The translations under genes were made by a program, and so were the position numbers. Below, piece by piece: positions 1-6,553 of a stretch of 8,907 bases of DNA. Within the stretch, counting starts at the first letter, position 1, and every line of letters starts with the position of its first letter. Source of the DNA: an uncultured Candidatus Altimarinota bacterium. Lineage in GTDB: Bacteria > Patescibacteriota > Gracilibacteria > UBA4473. Below the pieces are notes generated by a model. It saw nothing but the letters and a program-made list of their open reading frames with translations, did no database searches and was not told the DNA's origin. The stretch is taken from the NCBI GenBank assembly GCA_938021445.1, contig CALIGR010000076.1:1-8907 (forward strand), read 5' to 3'.

Positions 1-122
1 TAGTACCGAGCCAGCTCTACAGCGTCTCCAGCATCTCGAAGGTCTTTAAAATTGACACCCTTAACCGTTCGGAAGTTTTTTACATCCAGACAGGGAATGA
101 TTCTTTTTACACTTCTATTCAT
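1..122 (-). CDS. hisF: Imidazole glycerol phosphate synthase cyclase subunit HisF (5' part only)
   Basis: Only the first 40 codons are in the window; the gene continues past the left edge. The protein begins [14 protein letters not shown] and continues with [20 protein letters not shown], which is the characteristic HisF beta1-alpha1 start. Asp13 in the CLDV motif corresponds to the catalytic Asp11 of Thermotoga HisF. HisF forms a TIM barrel that takes ammonia from the HisH glutaminase and converts PRFAR to imidazole glycerol phosphate and AICAR, in the cytoplasm. The ATG at 120-122 lies inside the end of hisA, so the two genes overlap by 8 nt (hisA stop TAG at 115-117). This implies translational coupling; no Shine-Dalgarno sequence is visible before this start. 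Identification is very secure; the rest of the gene cannot be judged. Confidence 0.96.
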   Translation of the reverse strand, partial: MNRSVKRIIPCLDVKNFRTVKGVNFKDLRDAGDAVELARY

Positions 123-828
123 CTTTAAGTTTAACTAAATCCTCTAACAAAATCTTATTTTCATAGATCGCTTTTCCGACAATCACGTCCTGCATCCCAA
201 TAGCTTGTGCCCCGGTGATATCATCTAGGCTCGCAACCCCGCCTGAAGCTATAAAATTGAGGTTTAGAAAACTTTTCATCACCTCTTTATACAGTTCAAG
301 ACTTAGGCCTGAGAGAGTCCCGTCCTGACCAATGTCGGTCATCAGAACATTTATGCCTGTGTATCGCTTTAAAAAATCTACCAAGTCCCACTCTGATTCT
401 TCGGTCCAGCCATGGATAGCAATTTTTCGATCTCTCACATCAAGTCCTAGTACGATTTTATCTGGCCCAAAGTGGGTCACACAATCAGCCAAGAATTCGG
501 GAGACTTCACCGCACTACTTCCTAAAATCACCCGACTCACCCCAGCGGCTAAATATCTTTCTATTCGGACCTTGTCTCTTATACCGCCTCCAACCTGAAC
601 CTTCATGCCAGAGTGCTGTACCATCTTTTTTATAAGCTCAAAGTTTTCTGTCTCACCTGATTTAGCGCCGTCAAGATCAACAATATGAAGATGATCAAGG
701 CCAGCATTAGCAAAAATCTCCGCCTGAGCAACGGGGTCTTCATTGTAGGTTTTGGATGTGTCGTATTCGCCTTTGGTGAGGCGGACACAATTTCCATTGA
801 GTAAATCGATAGCGGGCCAAATGATCAT
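115..828 (-). CDS. hisA: ProFAR isomerase HisA
   Basis: This is 1-(5-phosphoribosyl)-5-[(5-phosphoribosylamino)methylideneamino]imidazole-4-carboxamide isomerase, the Amadori-type isomerisation that makes PRFAR, the substrate of HisHF. At 237 residues it has normal family length and a complete TIM barrel. Asp8 (PAIDL) and Asp130 (GLDVR) correspond to the two catalytic aspartates (Asp8 and Asp127 in Thermotoga). The GGGIR motif is at about 80-84, TDIGQDGT at 164-171, and the phosphate-binding ASGGV at 194-198 with IVGKAIY near the C-terminus. The start ATG overlaps the hisH stop by 4 nt (ATGA, 825-828), so no separate ribosome binding site is needed and none is seen. Its end overlaps hisF. HisA and HisF are homologous barrels; the gene order and the isomerase motifs settle which is which. 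Confidence 0.97.
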   Translation of the reverse strand: MIIWPAIDLLNGNCVRLTKGEYDTSKTYNEDPVAQAEIFANAGLDHLHIVDLDGAKSGETENFELIKKMVQHSGMKVQVGGGIRDKVRIERYLAAGVSRVILGSSAVKSPEFLADCVTHFGPDKIVLGLDVRDRKIAIHGWTEESEWDLVDFLKRYTGINVLMTDIGQDGTLSGLSLELYKEVMKSFLNLNFIASGGVASLDDITGAQAIGMQDVIVGKAIYENKILLEDLVKLKDE

Positions 829-1403
829 AATTCGTCGTTAATAAATCTCTTCAAAACCAAAGCCCCCGTGTCACCCGATTTCTCAGGGTGAAACTGGGTC
901 CCGTAATAGTTATCTCTTTTAACCGCCGCTGAAAAATTAATTTCTCCATATGAAGTTTTTGCAACCGTGTATTTCTGTACTGGCACATAGTAAGAATGCA
1001 CAAAATAGAAATAATCAGACGCTCGCGCCTCAGCCGTAAATGAAACTTCACACCAGTTGATATGAGGCACTTTTCCGACTCTAGATTCTTCAAATCGGAT
1101 CACTTTCCCAGGGATAAGCCCCAAACACTCCGTGTCCCCTTCTTCTGAGGATTCAAGCAGAAGTTGCATCCCGACGCAAATCCCTAAAACGGGCTTTTTG
1201 GTGTTTTTCAAAAACACATCTAGCTTTTTTTCTTTCAGGCTTTTCATTGCCGCTCCCGCATGTCCGACACCTGGAAAAATGATTTTCTCAGCCTGATCCA
1301 GTACATTTAAGTCATCCGTCGTCACAAACTCAACGCCAAGTCTAGTCAGCGCGTTTTGCACTGACTTTATATTCCCGGCGTCATAGTTAAGAATCGCAAT
1401 CAT
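825..1403 (-). CDS. hisH: Imidazole glycerol phosphate synthase glutaminase subunit HisH
   Basis: This class I glutamine amidotransferase hydrolyses glutamine and passes ammonia through the HisF barrel. The 192-residue length is typical. The full triad is visible: nucleophile Cys76 in GICVGMQ, and His172 and Glu174 in FHPEKSG. The oxyanion-strand PGVG motif is at 44-47, and HSYYV, as in other HisH proteins, is at 136-140. The gene starts 14 nt after hisB and overlaps hisA by 4 nt. HisF is encoded one gene further on, so the partners of the synthase come from the same message. Only a weak GAG lies about 7 nt before the ATG. It ends with TGA at normal length, which supports the standard code. 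Confidence 0.97.
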   Translation of the reverse strand: MIAILNYDAGNIKSVQNALTRLGVEFVTTDDLNVLDQAEKIIFPGVGHAGAAMKSLKEKKLDVFLKNTKKPVLGICVGMQLLLESSEEGDTECLGLIPGKVIRFEESRVGKVPHINWCEVSFTAEARASDYFYFVHSYYVPVQKYTVAKTSYGEINFSAAVKRDNYYGTQFHPEKSGDTGALVLKRFINDEL

Positions 1404-1417
1404 TTAGAACTCATTGT

Positions 1418-2485
1418 TTATAAAATCCCCTTAGTCGATGAAACCTGATTATGTGTGATTCGGGTCGCCTCCCTGAGACATCGGGCGATGCCTTTAAACG
1501 CACATTCGATCTGATGATGCGCATTGTCTCCATGAATCACAATATGCAAATTCAAGCCCGCCGCACGAGCAAAACTATCCCAGAAGTGAGCGAACATTTC
1601 CGTTGGAAAGTCTCCCACATATTTGCGCTTAAATTCTACTTCGACTTCACAAATTCCCCGCCCTGAAAAATCTAAAGAAACCTCTGTTCGAGCCTCATCC
1701 ATGACCAATATTCGTTCCCAGGCATAGCGCTCAATGCCTACTTTATTGCCCAAAGCTTCCTTAAAAGCCTCTCCCAAAGCAATACCGGTATCTTCTATCG
1801 TATGATGTTCGTCTATATGTAAGTCCCCTTTACAGACCAAATCTAAGTCAAAAAATCCATGTTTCCCCAGCTGATCGAGCATGTGGTCAAAGAAATTCAA
1901 ACCAGTCTTACAGCTATGCTTCCCTGATCCATCAAGATTGAGCGTTATATCGATCTCCACTTCTTTTGTGTGCCTCTTTACGCTGGCTGAACGGTTGGGC
2001 GTTAACACCTGATTTTCAATGTTTTCCCAGCTTAAATCTTCGCCTAGAAGAAAACCCTTTATTCCTAAATTATCAGCGAAATCAATATCGGTTTTTCGAT
2101 CCCCAACCATAAAAGTACTTTCTTTATTTTTGTGAACTACTGATTCAAAATCGCCTAAAATACCCGTCTTCGGTTTGCGGCACGCACACTCATCCTCTGG
2201 ATAATGAGGACACTCAAAAATTCCGGCAAAACTGATGCCTTCACTTCTAAAAATTTTAAATAAAAACTGATTAATATTTTCGTAGTTCTCACGAGAGTTT
2301 TGATCAGTCCCAAGGCCATCTTGATTCGTTACTATATAAATTTCAAATCCAGCATTTTTGAAATTTTTAAGCGCGGAAATAACACCTGGAACGAGTTCAA
2401 TTTCAGCGATTTCATTTACCTGAAAAGTTTCTGGTGGCTCGAGTAAAAGAGTTCCATCACGGTCTACGAGTAGTATTTTTTTCAT
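1418..2485 (-). CDS. hisB: Bifunctional histidinol-phosphatase / imidazoleglycerol-phosphate dehydratase HisB (HisN-HisB fusion)
   Basis: One polypeptide of 355 residues carries two activities. Residues 1 to about 165 form a HAD-family phosphatase for histidinol phosphate: nucleophile Asp8 and Asp10 in DRDGT, TNQDG at 53-57, zinc ligands Cys92, His94, Cys100 and Cys102, and VGDRKTDI at 127-134. From about 168 onward is imidazoleglycerol-phosphate dehydratase, with the metal-binding motifs FFDHMLDQ (198-205), DEHHTIEDT (225-233) and HHQIECAFKG (323-332). The length and domain order match the E. coli bifunctional HisB, and the C-terminal SSTKGIL is close to the family end. Most bacteria keep these activities on separate proteins; the fusion is known mainly from gamma-proteobacteria, Campylobacter and Bacteroidota. 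The start overlaps the hisC stop by 4 nt (ATGA). No missing residues were noted. Confidence 0.97.
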   Translation of the reverse strand: MKKILLVDRDGTLLLEPPETFQVNEIAEIELVPGVISALKNFKNAGFEIYIVTNQDGLGTDQNSRENYENINQFLFKIFRSEGISFAGIFECPHYPEDECACRKPKTGILGDFESVVHKNKESTFMVGDRKTDIDFADNLGIKGFLLGEDLSWENIENQVLTPNRSASVKRHTKEVEIDITLNLDGSGKHSCKTGLNFFDHMLDQLGKHGFFDLDLVCKGDLHIDEHHTIEDTGIALGEAFKEALGNKVGIERYAWERILVMDEARTEVSLDFSGRGICEVEVEFKRKYVGDFPTEMFAHFWDSFARAAGLNLHIVIHGDNAHHQIECAFKGIARCLREATRITHNQVSSTKGIL

Positions 2486-3501
2486 GATAATATCGTCATC
2501 AACAAATTATTTTCTTTTGAATTTCCCACTGAAACTCTTAAGAACTCTGGAAAATCCGAATATTTACGGATAATTATTTTTTTGGCTTTCAGGCGTTCGT
2601 AAATTTCTAGAACGACTTCCGCTGAGTTGAGCTCCACCCATAGGTAATTTGTATGGGATTCACAGACTCTTTTTACAAAATTCTGCTCAGTAAAAAATTG
2701 AGCTAAAATTGACCTCTCTGCAATTAAAACGGCTGCATTTTTTTGAGCCTGAGATTCATTCACCAAGACTTCTAGGGCTTTTTCGGCCGAAAGATTATTT
2801 ACGTTATACGGAGACTTTAGCCGTGAAACCAGCTCCACAATCGCCTCACTCGCGTACATCATCCCAACTCGGGCGCCGGCCAACCCCCAGTATTTTGAAA
2901 AAGTCTGAAGCACTATCAAGTTTGGAAACTCACTAAGGCTCTTTACCCAGCTTTCACTTTCGGCAAAGTCTACATACGCTTCATCAATAACCACTAATCC
3001 TGAAAAATCACGAAGAAGTGATTCAAGCACTTCGGGGTCTAACAAATTCGCAACCGGTGCGCCCGGATTTGGCAAAAATATAATCTTTGCTGGAGTCTTT
3101 AAAATATTTTCAAGGTCCAGCTGGTAATCGGGTTTTAGCTGTATTTTTTTGACCTCAATGTCCTGAATCTGCCCAGACACTTCGTACATCCCAAAAGTTG
3201 GTGGACAGACGATAATTGAGTCTGTTTTTGGCTCACAAAAAGTACGGATAATTAAATCAATTAGCTCATCTGAACCATTTCCGAGTAAGACTTGTTCTTT
3301 TTTTATTCCGGCACGCTCGGCTAATTTAACCCTGATTTTGTCCTGCATTGGATCTGGGTAGCGTGAAAACCGAGGATCAACCAATGGATTTTCATTGGCA
3401 TCCAGAAAAACATAGTCATCGCCTTTCATTTGACTACGAGCTGATTCATACGGTTTTAGTACCGCGATATTAGGTCGAACGAGTTTATTTACATCAAACA
3501 T
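2482..3501 (-). CDS. hisC: Histidinol-phosphate aminotransferase HisC
   Basis: This fold-type I PLP enzyme converts imidazole acetol phosphate and glutamate to histidinol phosphate. At 339 residues it is at the short end of the normal range. Visible landmarks are ANENP (35-39), GNGSDELI (74-81), the PLP-ring Asp173 in DEAYVDF, Schiff-base Lys203 in TFSKYWGLAGARVG (with Arg211), and the substrate-carboxylate Arg322 in LRVSVG. The PLP loop that is usually NNPTG or NPNAPTG reads NPGAPVAN at 145-152, which is divergent. The start is fused to the hisD stop by a one-base overlap (TAATG), and the TGA stop overlaps hisB. Class I aminotransferases can be misassigned, but position between hisD and hisB makes HisC nearly certain. 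Confidence 0.95.
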   Translation of the reverse strand: MFDVNKLVRPNIAVLKPYESARSQMKGDDYVFLDANENPLVDPRFSRYPDPMQDKIRVKLAERAGIKKEQVLLGNGSDELIDLIIRTFCEPKTDSIIVCPPTFGMYEVSGQIQDIEVKKIQLKPDYQLDLENILKTPAKIIFLPNPGAPVANLLDPEVLESLLRDFSGLVVIDEAYVDFAESESWVKSLSEFPNLIVLQTFSKYWGLAGARVGMMYASEAIVELVSRLKSPYNVNNLSAEKALEVLVNESQAQKNAAVLIAERSILAQFFTEQNFVKRVCESHTNYLWVELNSAEVVLEIYERLKAKKIIIRKYSDFPEFLRVSVGNSKENNLLMTILS

Positions 3502-4784
3502 TATAAAGATTTCAAACGAAGTGTTACCGCATTTTTGTGCGCCTGAAGTTCCTCTTTTTCCGCTAATATTTCCACATGTGGCCCTAAGTTTTTACAACCA
3601 ACTGAATCAAGCGACTGAAACGTCATCTTTTTCACAAAAGTATCAACGCTCACCCCGCTGTAATTTTTTGCAAATCCAGAAGTTGGTAGCGTGTGATTGG
3701 TTCCACTCGCGTAGTCACCGAAACTCTCACAGGTCAAAGACCCACAAAAGACTGATCCCGCGTTTACTATATCGGGCAAACAAGACTCGTAGTCATCAAA
3801 AGCTAAAATTAAGTGCTCTGGAGCATATGTATTTGAAAAAGTAAAAGCCTGTTTCAAATCTTCAGTCAACACGGCATAGCTATTGGATAAAGATTTTTCC
3901 GCCATAGCGCTTCTTGGGAGTGTTGAAAGCTGGATTTTAAGTTCTGCCTTGATGGCCTCAATCATTGTTTCATCGGTACCGACTAATATCGCTTCCGAAT
4001 CTGCCCCATGTTCTGCCTGAGAAAGTAAATCCGCGGCTACAAAGACCGGATTTGAATCCTTAGTCGCGATAATAAGCACTTCGCTTGGCCCGGCTGGCAT
4101 ATCAAGCGCTACTTTTTCTGAAGCGAGCATCTTAGCGGCCGTCACATACTGGTTTCCTGGGCCTACCAATTTGAGCACGGCGGGGATCTGAGTCGTCCCC
4201 TCTGTCATCGCAAAAATTGCCTGTGCGCCTCCTACTTTAAATAAATTTTTCACTCCTAAATACTGAGCCGTCCAACACATTTCTGCGTGTAGACTTCCGT
4301 CCTTTTGCGGTGGCGTGCAGACTATGATTTCCGGGCAGCCTGCGACTTGTGCTGGAATAACGGACATCAGTAAAGTTGAAAAAAGCGGCGCCGTCCCCCC
4401 TGGGATATAGCAACCAACCGACTCAATGGGCCTGTTTTGACGCCAACAAAAAACACCGGGCATCGTTTCTATTTTTTCTAGATCTGATACCTGAGCTTCA
4501 TGAAATTTTCGGATATTTTTAGCGGCTACTTTTATCGCCGCTTTAAATTCATCAGAGACTAAACGCTCACTGGCTTCAAGTTCGGCTTCTGTAACTTTAA
4601 ACTGATCTAGATCAACGCCATCAAACTGCTTTGTGTAATCCCGCACGGCGGCATCTCCTCGAGTCGCAATGTCTTTCCAGACAGGCAAAACTCGCTCTTT
4701 TATTAGATTTAAGTCTACCCCTTGTCTCACCACAAGTTCGCTTATATCTGTCTCACTTAAATCTGCGTATTTATAAGTTTTCAT
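3501..4784 (-). CDS. hisD: Histidinol dehydrogenase HisD
   Basis: HisD carries out the last two steps, the NAD-dependent oxidation of histidinol to histidine through histidinal. The 427-residue protein is of normal length with every expected motif: CYIPGGTAPLFSTLLM (125-140), GGAQAIFAMTEGT (185-197), GPGNQYVTAAK (208-218), DMPAGPSEVLI (228-238). Zinc ligands are Gln256 and His259 in SQAEHGADSEA, Asp357 in SFGDYASG and His416 near the end. The catalytic Glu323-His324 pair is in APEHL. These sit three positions below the E. coli numbering throughout, so the alignment has little room for error. It starts 17 nt after hisG and ends in a TAATG overlap with hisC. No Shine-Dalgarno is visible in the short AT-rich gap. 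Confidence 0.97.
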   Translation of the reverse strand: MKTYKYADLSETDISELVVRQGVDLNLIKERVLPVWKDIATRGDAAVRDYTKQFDGVDLDQFKVTEAELEASERLVSDEFKAAIKVAAKNIRKFHEAQVSDLEKIETMPGVFCWRQNRPIESVGCYIPGGTAPLFSTLLMSVIPAQVAGCPEIIVCTPPQKDGSLHAEMCWTAQYLGVKNLFKVGGAQAIFAMTEGTTQIPAVLKLVGPGNQYVTAAKMLASEKVALDMPAGPSEVLIIATKDSNPVFVAADLLSQAEHGADSEAILVGTDETMIEAIKAELKIQLSTLPRSAMAEKSLSNSYAVLTEDLKQAFTFSNTYAPEHLILAFDDYESCLPDIVNAGSVFCGSLTCESFGDYASGTNHTLPTSGFAKNYSGVSVDTFVKKMTFQSLDSVGCKNLGPHVEILAEKEELQAHKNAVTLRLKSL

Positions 4785-4801
4785 ATTAATGCTTTAATCT
4801 G

Positions 4802-5662
4802 CTATAAAATCATCTTTTCTATTGGAAGCACCAGAATACCCGTCGCCCCTTGGGCTTTAAGTTTCTCAATAGTTTCCCAAAAGTAGTCTTCCTCTACGAC
4901 CGAAGCTAAAGATACAAAATCGGGATCTGCCAGTGGGGCAATCGTTGGGTTTTGAAGTCCCGGGATGCATTTTTTTATAGAGGCTACCGAAGACTTTGGG
5001 GCGTTCATGACTATATATTTATTGCGCTTTGCAATAAGCACCGAACGGATTCGGAGGCAAAATTTTTCTAGAATTTCTAACTTTTCATCCGGGAACGAAC
5101 TCGCTGAAAACAAAACCGCCTCCGATTGAAAAATCATTTCGGTCTCAATCAGGCCATTCATCTTCAATGTCGACCCGCTTGAGACTAAATCACAGATAAC
5201 TTCCGCGATCCCTAGTTTTGGGGCTATTTCTACCGACCCAGAAATAGAAACGGGCTCAGCACTTATCTTTCTTTTATCTAAATATTTCTGCACAAGCTTA
5301 GGATATGAGGTCGCAATTCGCTTTCCGTCTAACCTGAAATTATCAGCTGACTCTGCTGCAACCGCTAAACTCAGTCGACACTTCCCAAAACCAAGCGGCT
5401 CAATCTCTTGGGTATCAAAATCTTTCTCGGCGATTGAGTTTTGACCACAAATTCCAATATCCGCTGTTTTATCCGCCACAATTTCGGGAATGTCCTCCGC
5501 CCGTAGAAATAAAATTTCCAAAGGAAAATTACTACACTTCGCGGATAAGCTTCGCTCTGAAAGCTCGAAGCTAAACCCTGCCTGCTTTAGTAGTTGCATG
5601 CACTCATCCGAAAGGCGGCCTTTTTTTTGAATCGCCAGCGTTAGGGTTTCGGTTTTATTCAT
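4802..5662 (-). CDS. hisG: ATP phosphoribosyltransferase HisG, long form
   Basis: HisG catalyses the committed first step, joining ATP and PRPP to give phosphoribosyl-ATP. At 286 residues it is the long form, which has its own C-terminal regulatory domain and needs no HisZ. Seen in order: AIQKKGRLS near the N-terminus (10-18), LRAEDIPEIV and ADIGICG (53-73), and the PRPP-binding loop DLVSSGSTLKMNGL (158-171). From about 215 comes the ACT-like histidine-binding domain, with PGLQNPTIAPL (234-244) and GATGILVLPIEKMI (272-285). Family knowledge says this domain gives feedback inhibition by histidine, so the pathway is likely controlled at enzyme level as well as by the adjacent repressor. The start is 2 nt after the repressor gene stop, and no Shine-Dalgarno is seen. 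Confidence 0.97.
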   Translation of the reverse strand: MNKTETLTLAIQKKGRLSDECMQLLKQAGFSFELSERSLSAKCSNFPLEILFLRAEDIPEIVADKTADIGICGQNSIAEKDFDTQEIEPLGFGKCRLSLAVAAESADNFRLDGKRIATSYPKLVQKYLDKRKISAEPVSISGSVEIAPKLGIAEVICDLVSSGSTLKMNGLIETEMIFQSEAVLFSASSFPDEKLEILEKFCLRIRSVLIAKRNKYIVMNAPKSSVASIKKCIPGLQNPTIAPLADPDFVSLASVVEEDYFWETIEKLKAQGATGILVLPIEKMIL

Positions 5663-5664
5663 AA

Positions 5665-5970
5665 CTAAGATTTATTTTTAAAGTTTCGGTCTAGCATTAG
5701 CTTATAGCCTCCCATACCCGCCTTCATCCATTGGGATATTCGAGTAATTGTGGCCGTCGAGACTCCTGTTTTCTCGTTGATCTGGCGATAAGAAAGGTTG
5801 GTTGTGTGTAGTAATTTAGCCACTAAAAATCTTTCACTCACGGCCTGAAGTTCGCTTTCGGTCATGACATCCCGGAAAAATTTTTCACATTCTTTTATGT
5901 CTCGAAGAGACAAGACGGTTTTAAATAAATCGTCTGTTGTTTGATCGAACGTAAAATCTCTTGGCTTCAT
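5665..5970 (-). CDS. TrpR/YerC-family transcriptional repressor, probable regulator of the his operon
   Basis: This 101-residue protein belongs to the Trp repressor superfamily, YerC/YecD branch. The helix-rich start contains LRDIKECEKFFRDVMTESEL (22-41), then SERFLVAKLL, and the helix-turn-helix SYRQINEKTGVSTATITRIS (60-79). The closing GMGGYKLML resembles the family NGGYxLVL ending. It is the first gene after the promoter at about 6001-6028 and ends only 2 nt before hisG, so it must be cotranscribed with the his genes. TrpR-family regulators called HisR have been predicted to control histidine genes in Firmicutes; assigning that role here is inference from position plus the palindrome at 5985-6004. 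The ligand (presumably histidine) is not shown by the sequence. The start ATG gives a leader of about 24 nt with no Shine-Dalgarno. Confidence 0.9.
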   Translation of the reverse strand: MKPRDFTFDQTTDDLFKTVLSLRDIKECEKFFRDVMTESELQAVSERFLVAKLLHTTNLSYRQINEKTGVSTATITRISQWMKAGMGGYKLMLDRNFKNKS

Positions 5971-5984
5971 TGAAATTGTTTTAT

Positions 5985-6004
5985 TGTCTTAACACGCTAA
6001 AACA
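5985..6004 (-). promoter_or_regulatory. Candidate operator palindrome over the his promoter
   Basis: On the minus strand the site reads TGTTTTAGCGTGTTAAGACA. Seven of its ten base pairs are symmetric (TGT, TTA and a central C, paired with G, TAA and ACA). It covers most of the -10 box and the predicted start of transcription, the place where a bound repressor would block RNA polymerase. A TrpR-type gene follows directly, which suggests autoregulation. Symmetry of this strength can arise by chance in AT-rich DNA, so it is a candidate only. Confidence 0.4.
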
Positions 6005-6028
6005 TATTAATAATAAAAACCATGTCAA
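6001..6028 (-). promoter_or_regulatory. Sigma70-type promoter of the repressor-his operon
   Basis: The minus strand has a perfect -35 TTGACA (6028-6023), a 16-bp spacer and a -10 TATGTT (6006-6001, four of six consensus bases). Transcription would start near 5994, giving a leader of about 24 nt before the repressor ATG. It sits just after the terminator of the preceding unit and is the only good promoter seen for the his genes. Confidence 0.7.
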
Positions 6029-6039
6029 AAAAAACTCAT

Positions 6040-6073
6040 AAAAAAAGCTCAGAACAAATGTTCTGAGCTTTTT
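6040..6073 (-). terminator. Rho-independent terminator after the FKBP gene
   Basis: A perfect 10-bp stem GCTCAGAACA / TGTTCTGAGC (6047-6056 with 6059-6068) is extended by an A-tract pairing with a T-tract. The formal loop is AA; in practice four bases are probably open. On the minus strand the stem is followed by seven T residues (6046-6040). It lies about 26 nt after the FKBP stop and insulates the his promoter from upstream transcription. A T-run on the other side means it could also work on the plus strand, though no plus-strand gene points at it. Confidence 0.9.
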
Positions 6074-6098
6074 ATTTCATCTAACTTTTAAATTGCTC

Positions 6099-6542
6099 TT
6101 ACTTAATCTCTACTAACTCTGTATCAAAGATAAGTGTTGAGTTTGGTGGGATTGGACCAGCACCGTCTGGACCGTAAGCCATATCAGGTGGAATCGTAAG
6201 CTTTCGCTTCTCTCCCACTTTCATGTCCAGCAGTCCTTTATCCCATCCTGGGATAACCATCCCGACTCCAAGTGGAAACTCAATTGGTTCACCTCGGTCC
6301 ACACTTGAGTCGAACTTGGTCCCGTCTGTTAGTGTCCCCGTGTAATGAACAGCGATCATGTCGCCTGATTTGGTCACTTCGTCACCAGTTCCTTCTGCGA
6401 GGACTTCGATTTGTAGTTCTGAATTTGCTTCTGTCATGTTTTGCGTTTTAAGTTGTTCTACTTCTTTCGCTATAGGGGTCTCCGCTTTTGGACCACATCC
6501 CATAAGAAGAAGCATCGGAAGTATATAGATAAGATTTTTCAT
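6099..6542 (-). CDS. FKBP-type peptidyl-prolyl cis-trans isomerase, predicted lipoprotein
   Basis: The 147-residue protein has a short signal peptide with a lipobox (LLLMGC, Cys16), so it is predicted to be exported and lipid-anchored. Met at the -2 position of the lipobox is less common. A polar linker (17 to about 42) leads to one FKBP domain (about 43-146): VHYTGTLTDGTKFDSS (65-80), the VIPGWDKGL motif (96-104) with Trp100 at the base of the active site, Tyr123 in AYG, and a final IFDTELVEI strand. Tyr67, Phe77, Asp78, Val96, Ile97, Trp100 and Tyr123 match the usual FKBP pocket, so it is probably an active foldase for exported proteins. It follows the ATPase subunit gene after 11 A-rich nt with no Shine-Dalgarno, probably on the same transcript, and ends before a strong terminator. 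Its client is unknown. Confidence 0.93.
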   Translation of the reverse strand: MKNLIYILPMLLLMGCGPKAETPIAKEVEQLKTQNMTEANSELQIEVLAEGTGDEVTKSGDMIAVHYTGTLTDGTKFDSSVDRGEPIEFPLGVGMVIPGWDKGLLDMKVGEKRKLTIPPDMAYGPDGAGPIPPNSTLIFDTELVEIK

Positions 6543-6553
6543 GTTTTTATTTT

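Noticed and set aside
332..598. Plus-strand open frame opposite hisA
   Set aside because: It is antisense to a fully conserved hisA, has no recognisable motif and no ribosome binding site or promoter. The same holds for the plus-strand frames at 1451-1666, 2709-2936, 3521-3844 and 7638-7874.
851..1093. Minus-strand open frame in another phase inside hisH
   Set aside because: It lies wholly within hisH, which has its complete catalytic triad. The same applies to the frame at 7585-7782 inside the ATPase subunit gene.
1400..1414. Five-codon micro-ORF (ATG AGT TCT AAA TGA, minus strand) between hisB and hisH, whose TGA overlaps the hisH ATG
   Set aside because: It could in principle aid reinitiation, but a frame this short is expected by chance in a 14-nt gap and nothing else supports it.
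825..2484. Recoded TGA (glycine, code 25 as in Gracilibacteria and Absconditabacteria)
   Set aside because: hisH and hisC both end at TGA at the normal family length, with ATGA overlaps to the next gene. No conserved glycine in any gene is encoded by an in-frame TGA.
5971..6000. Histidine leader peptide, attenuator or T-box before the his operon
   Set aside because: The predicted leader is only about 24 nt and has no run of His codons and no hairpin. The hairpin at 6040-6073 is upstream of the promoter and belongs to the FKBP gene.
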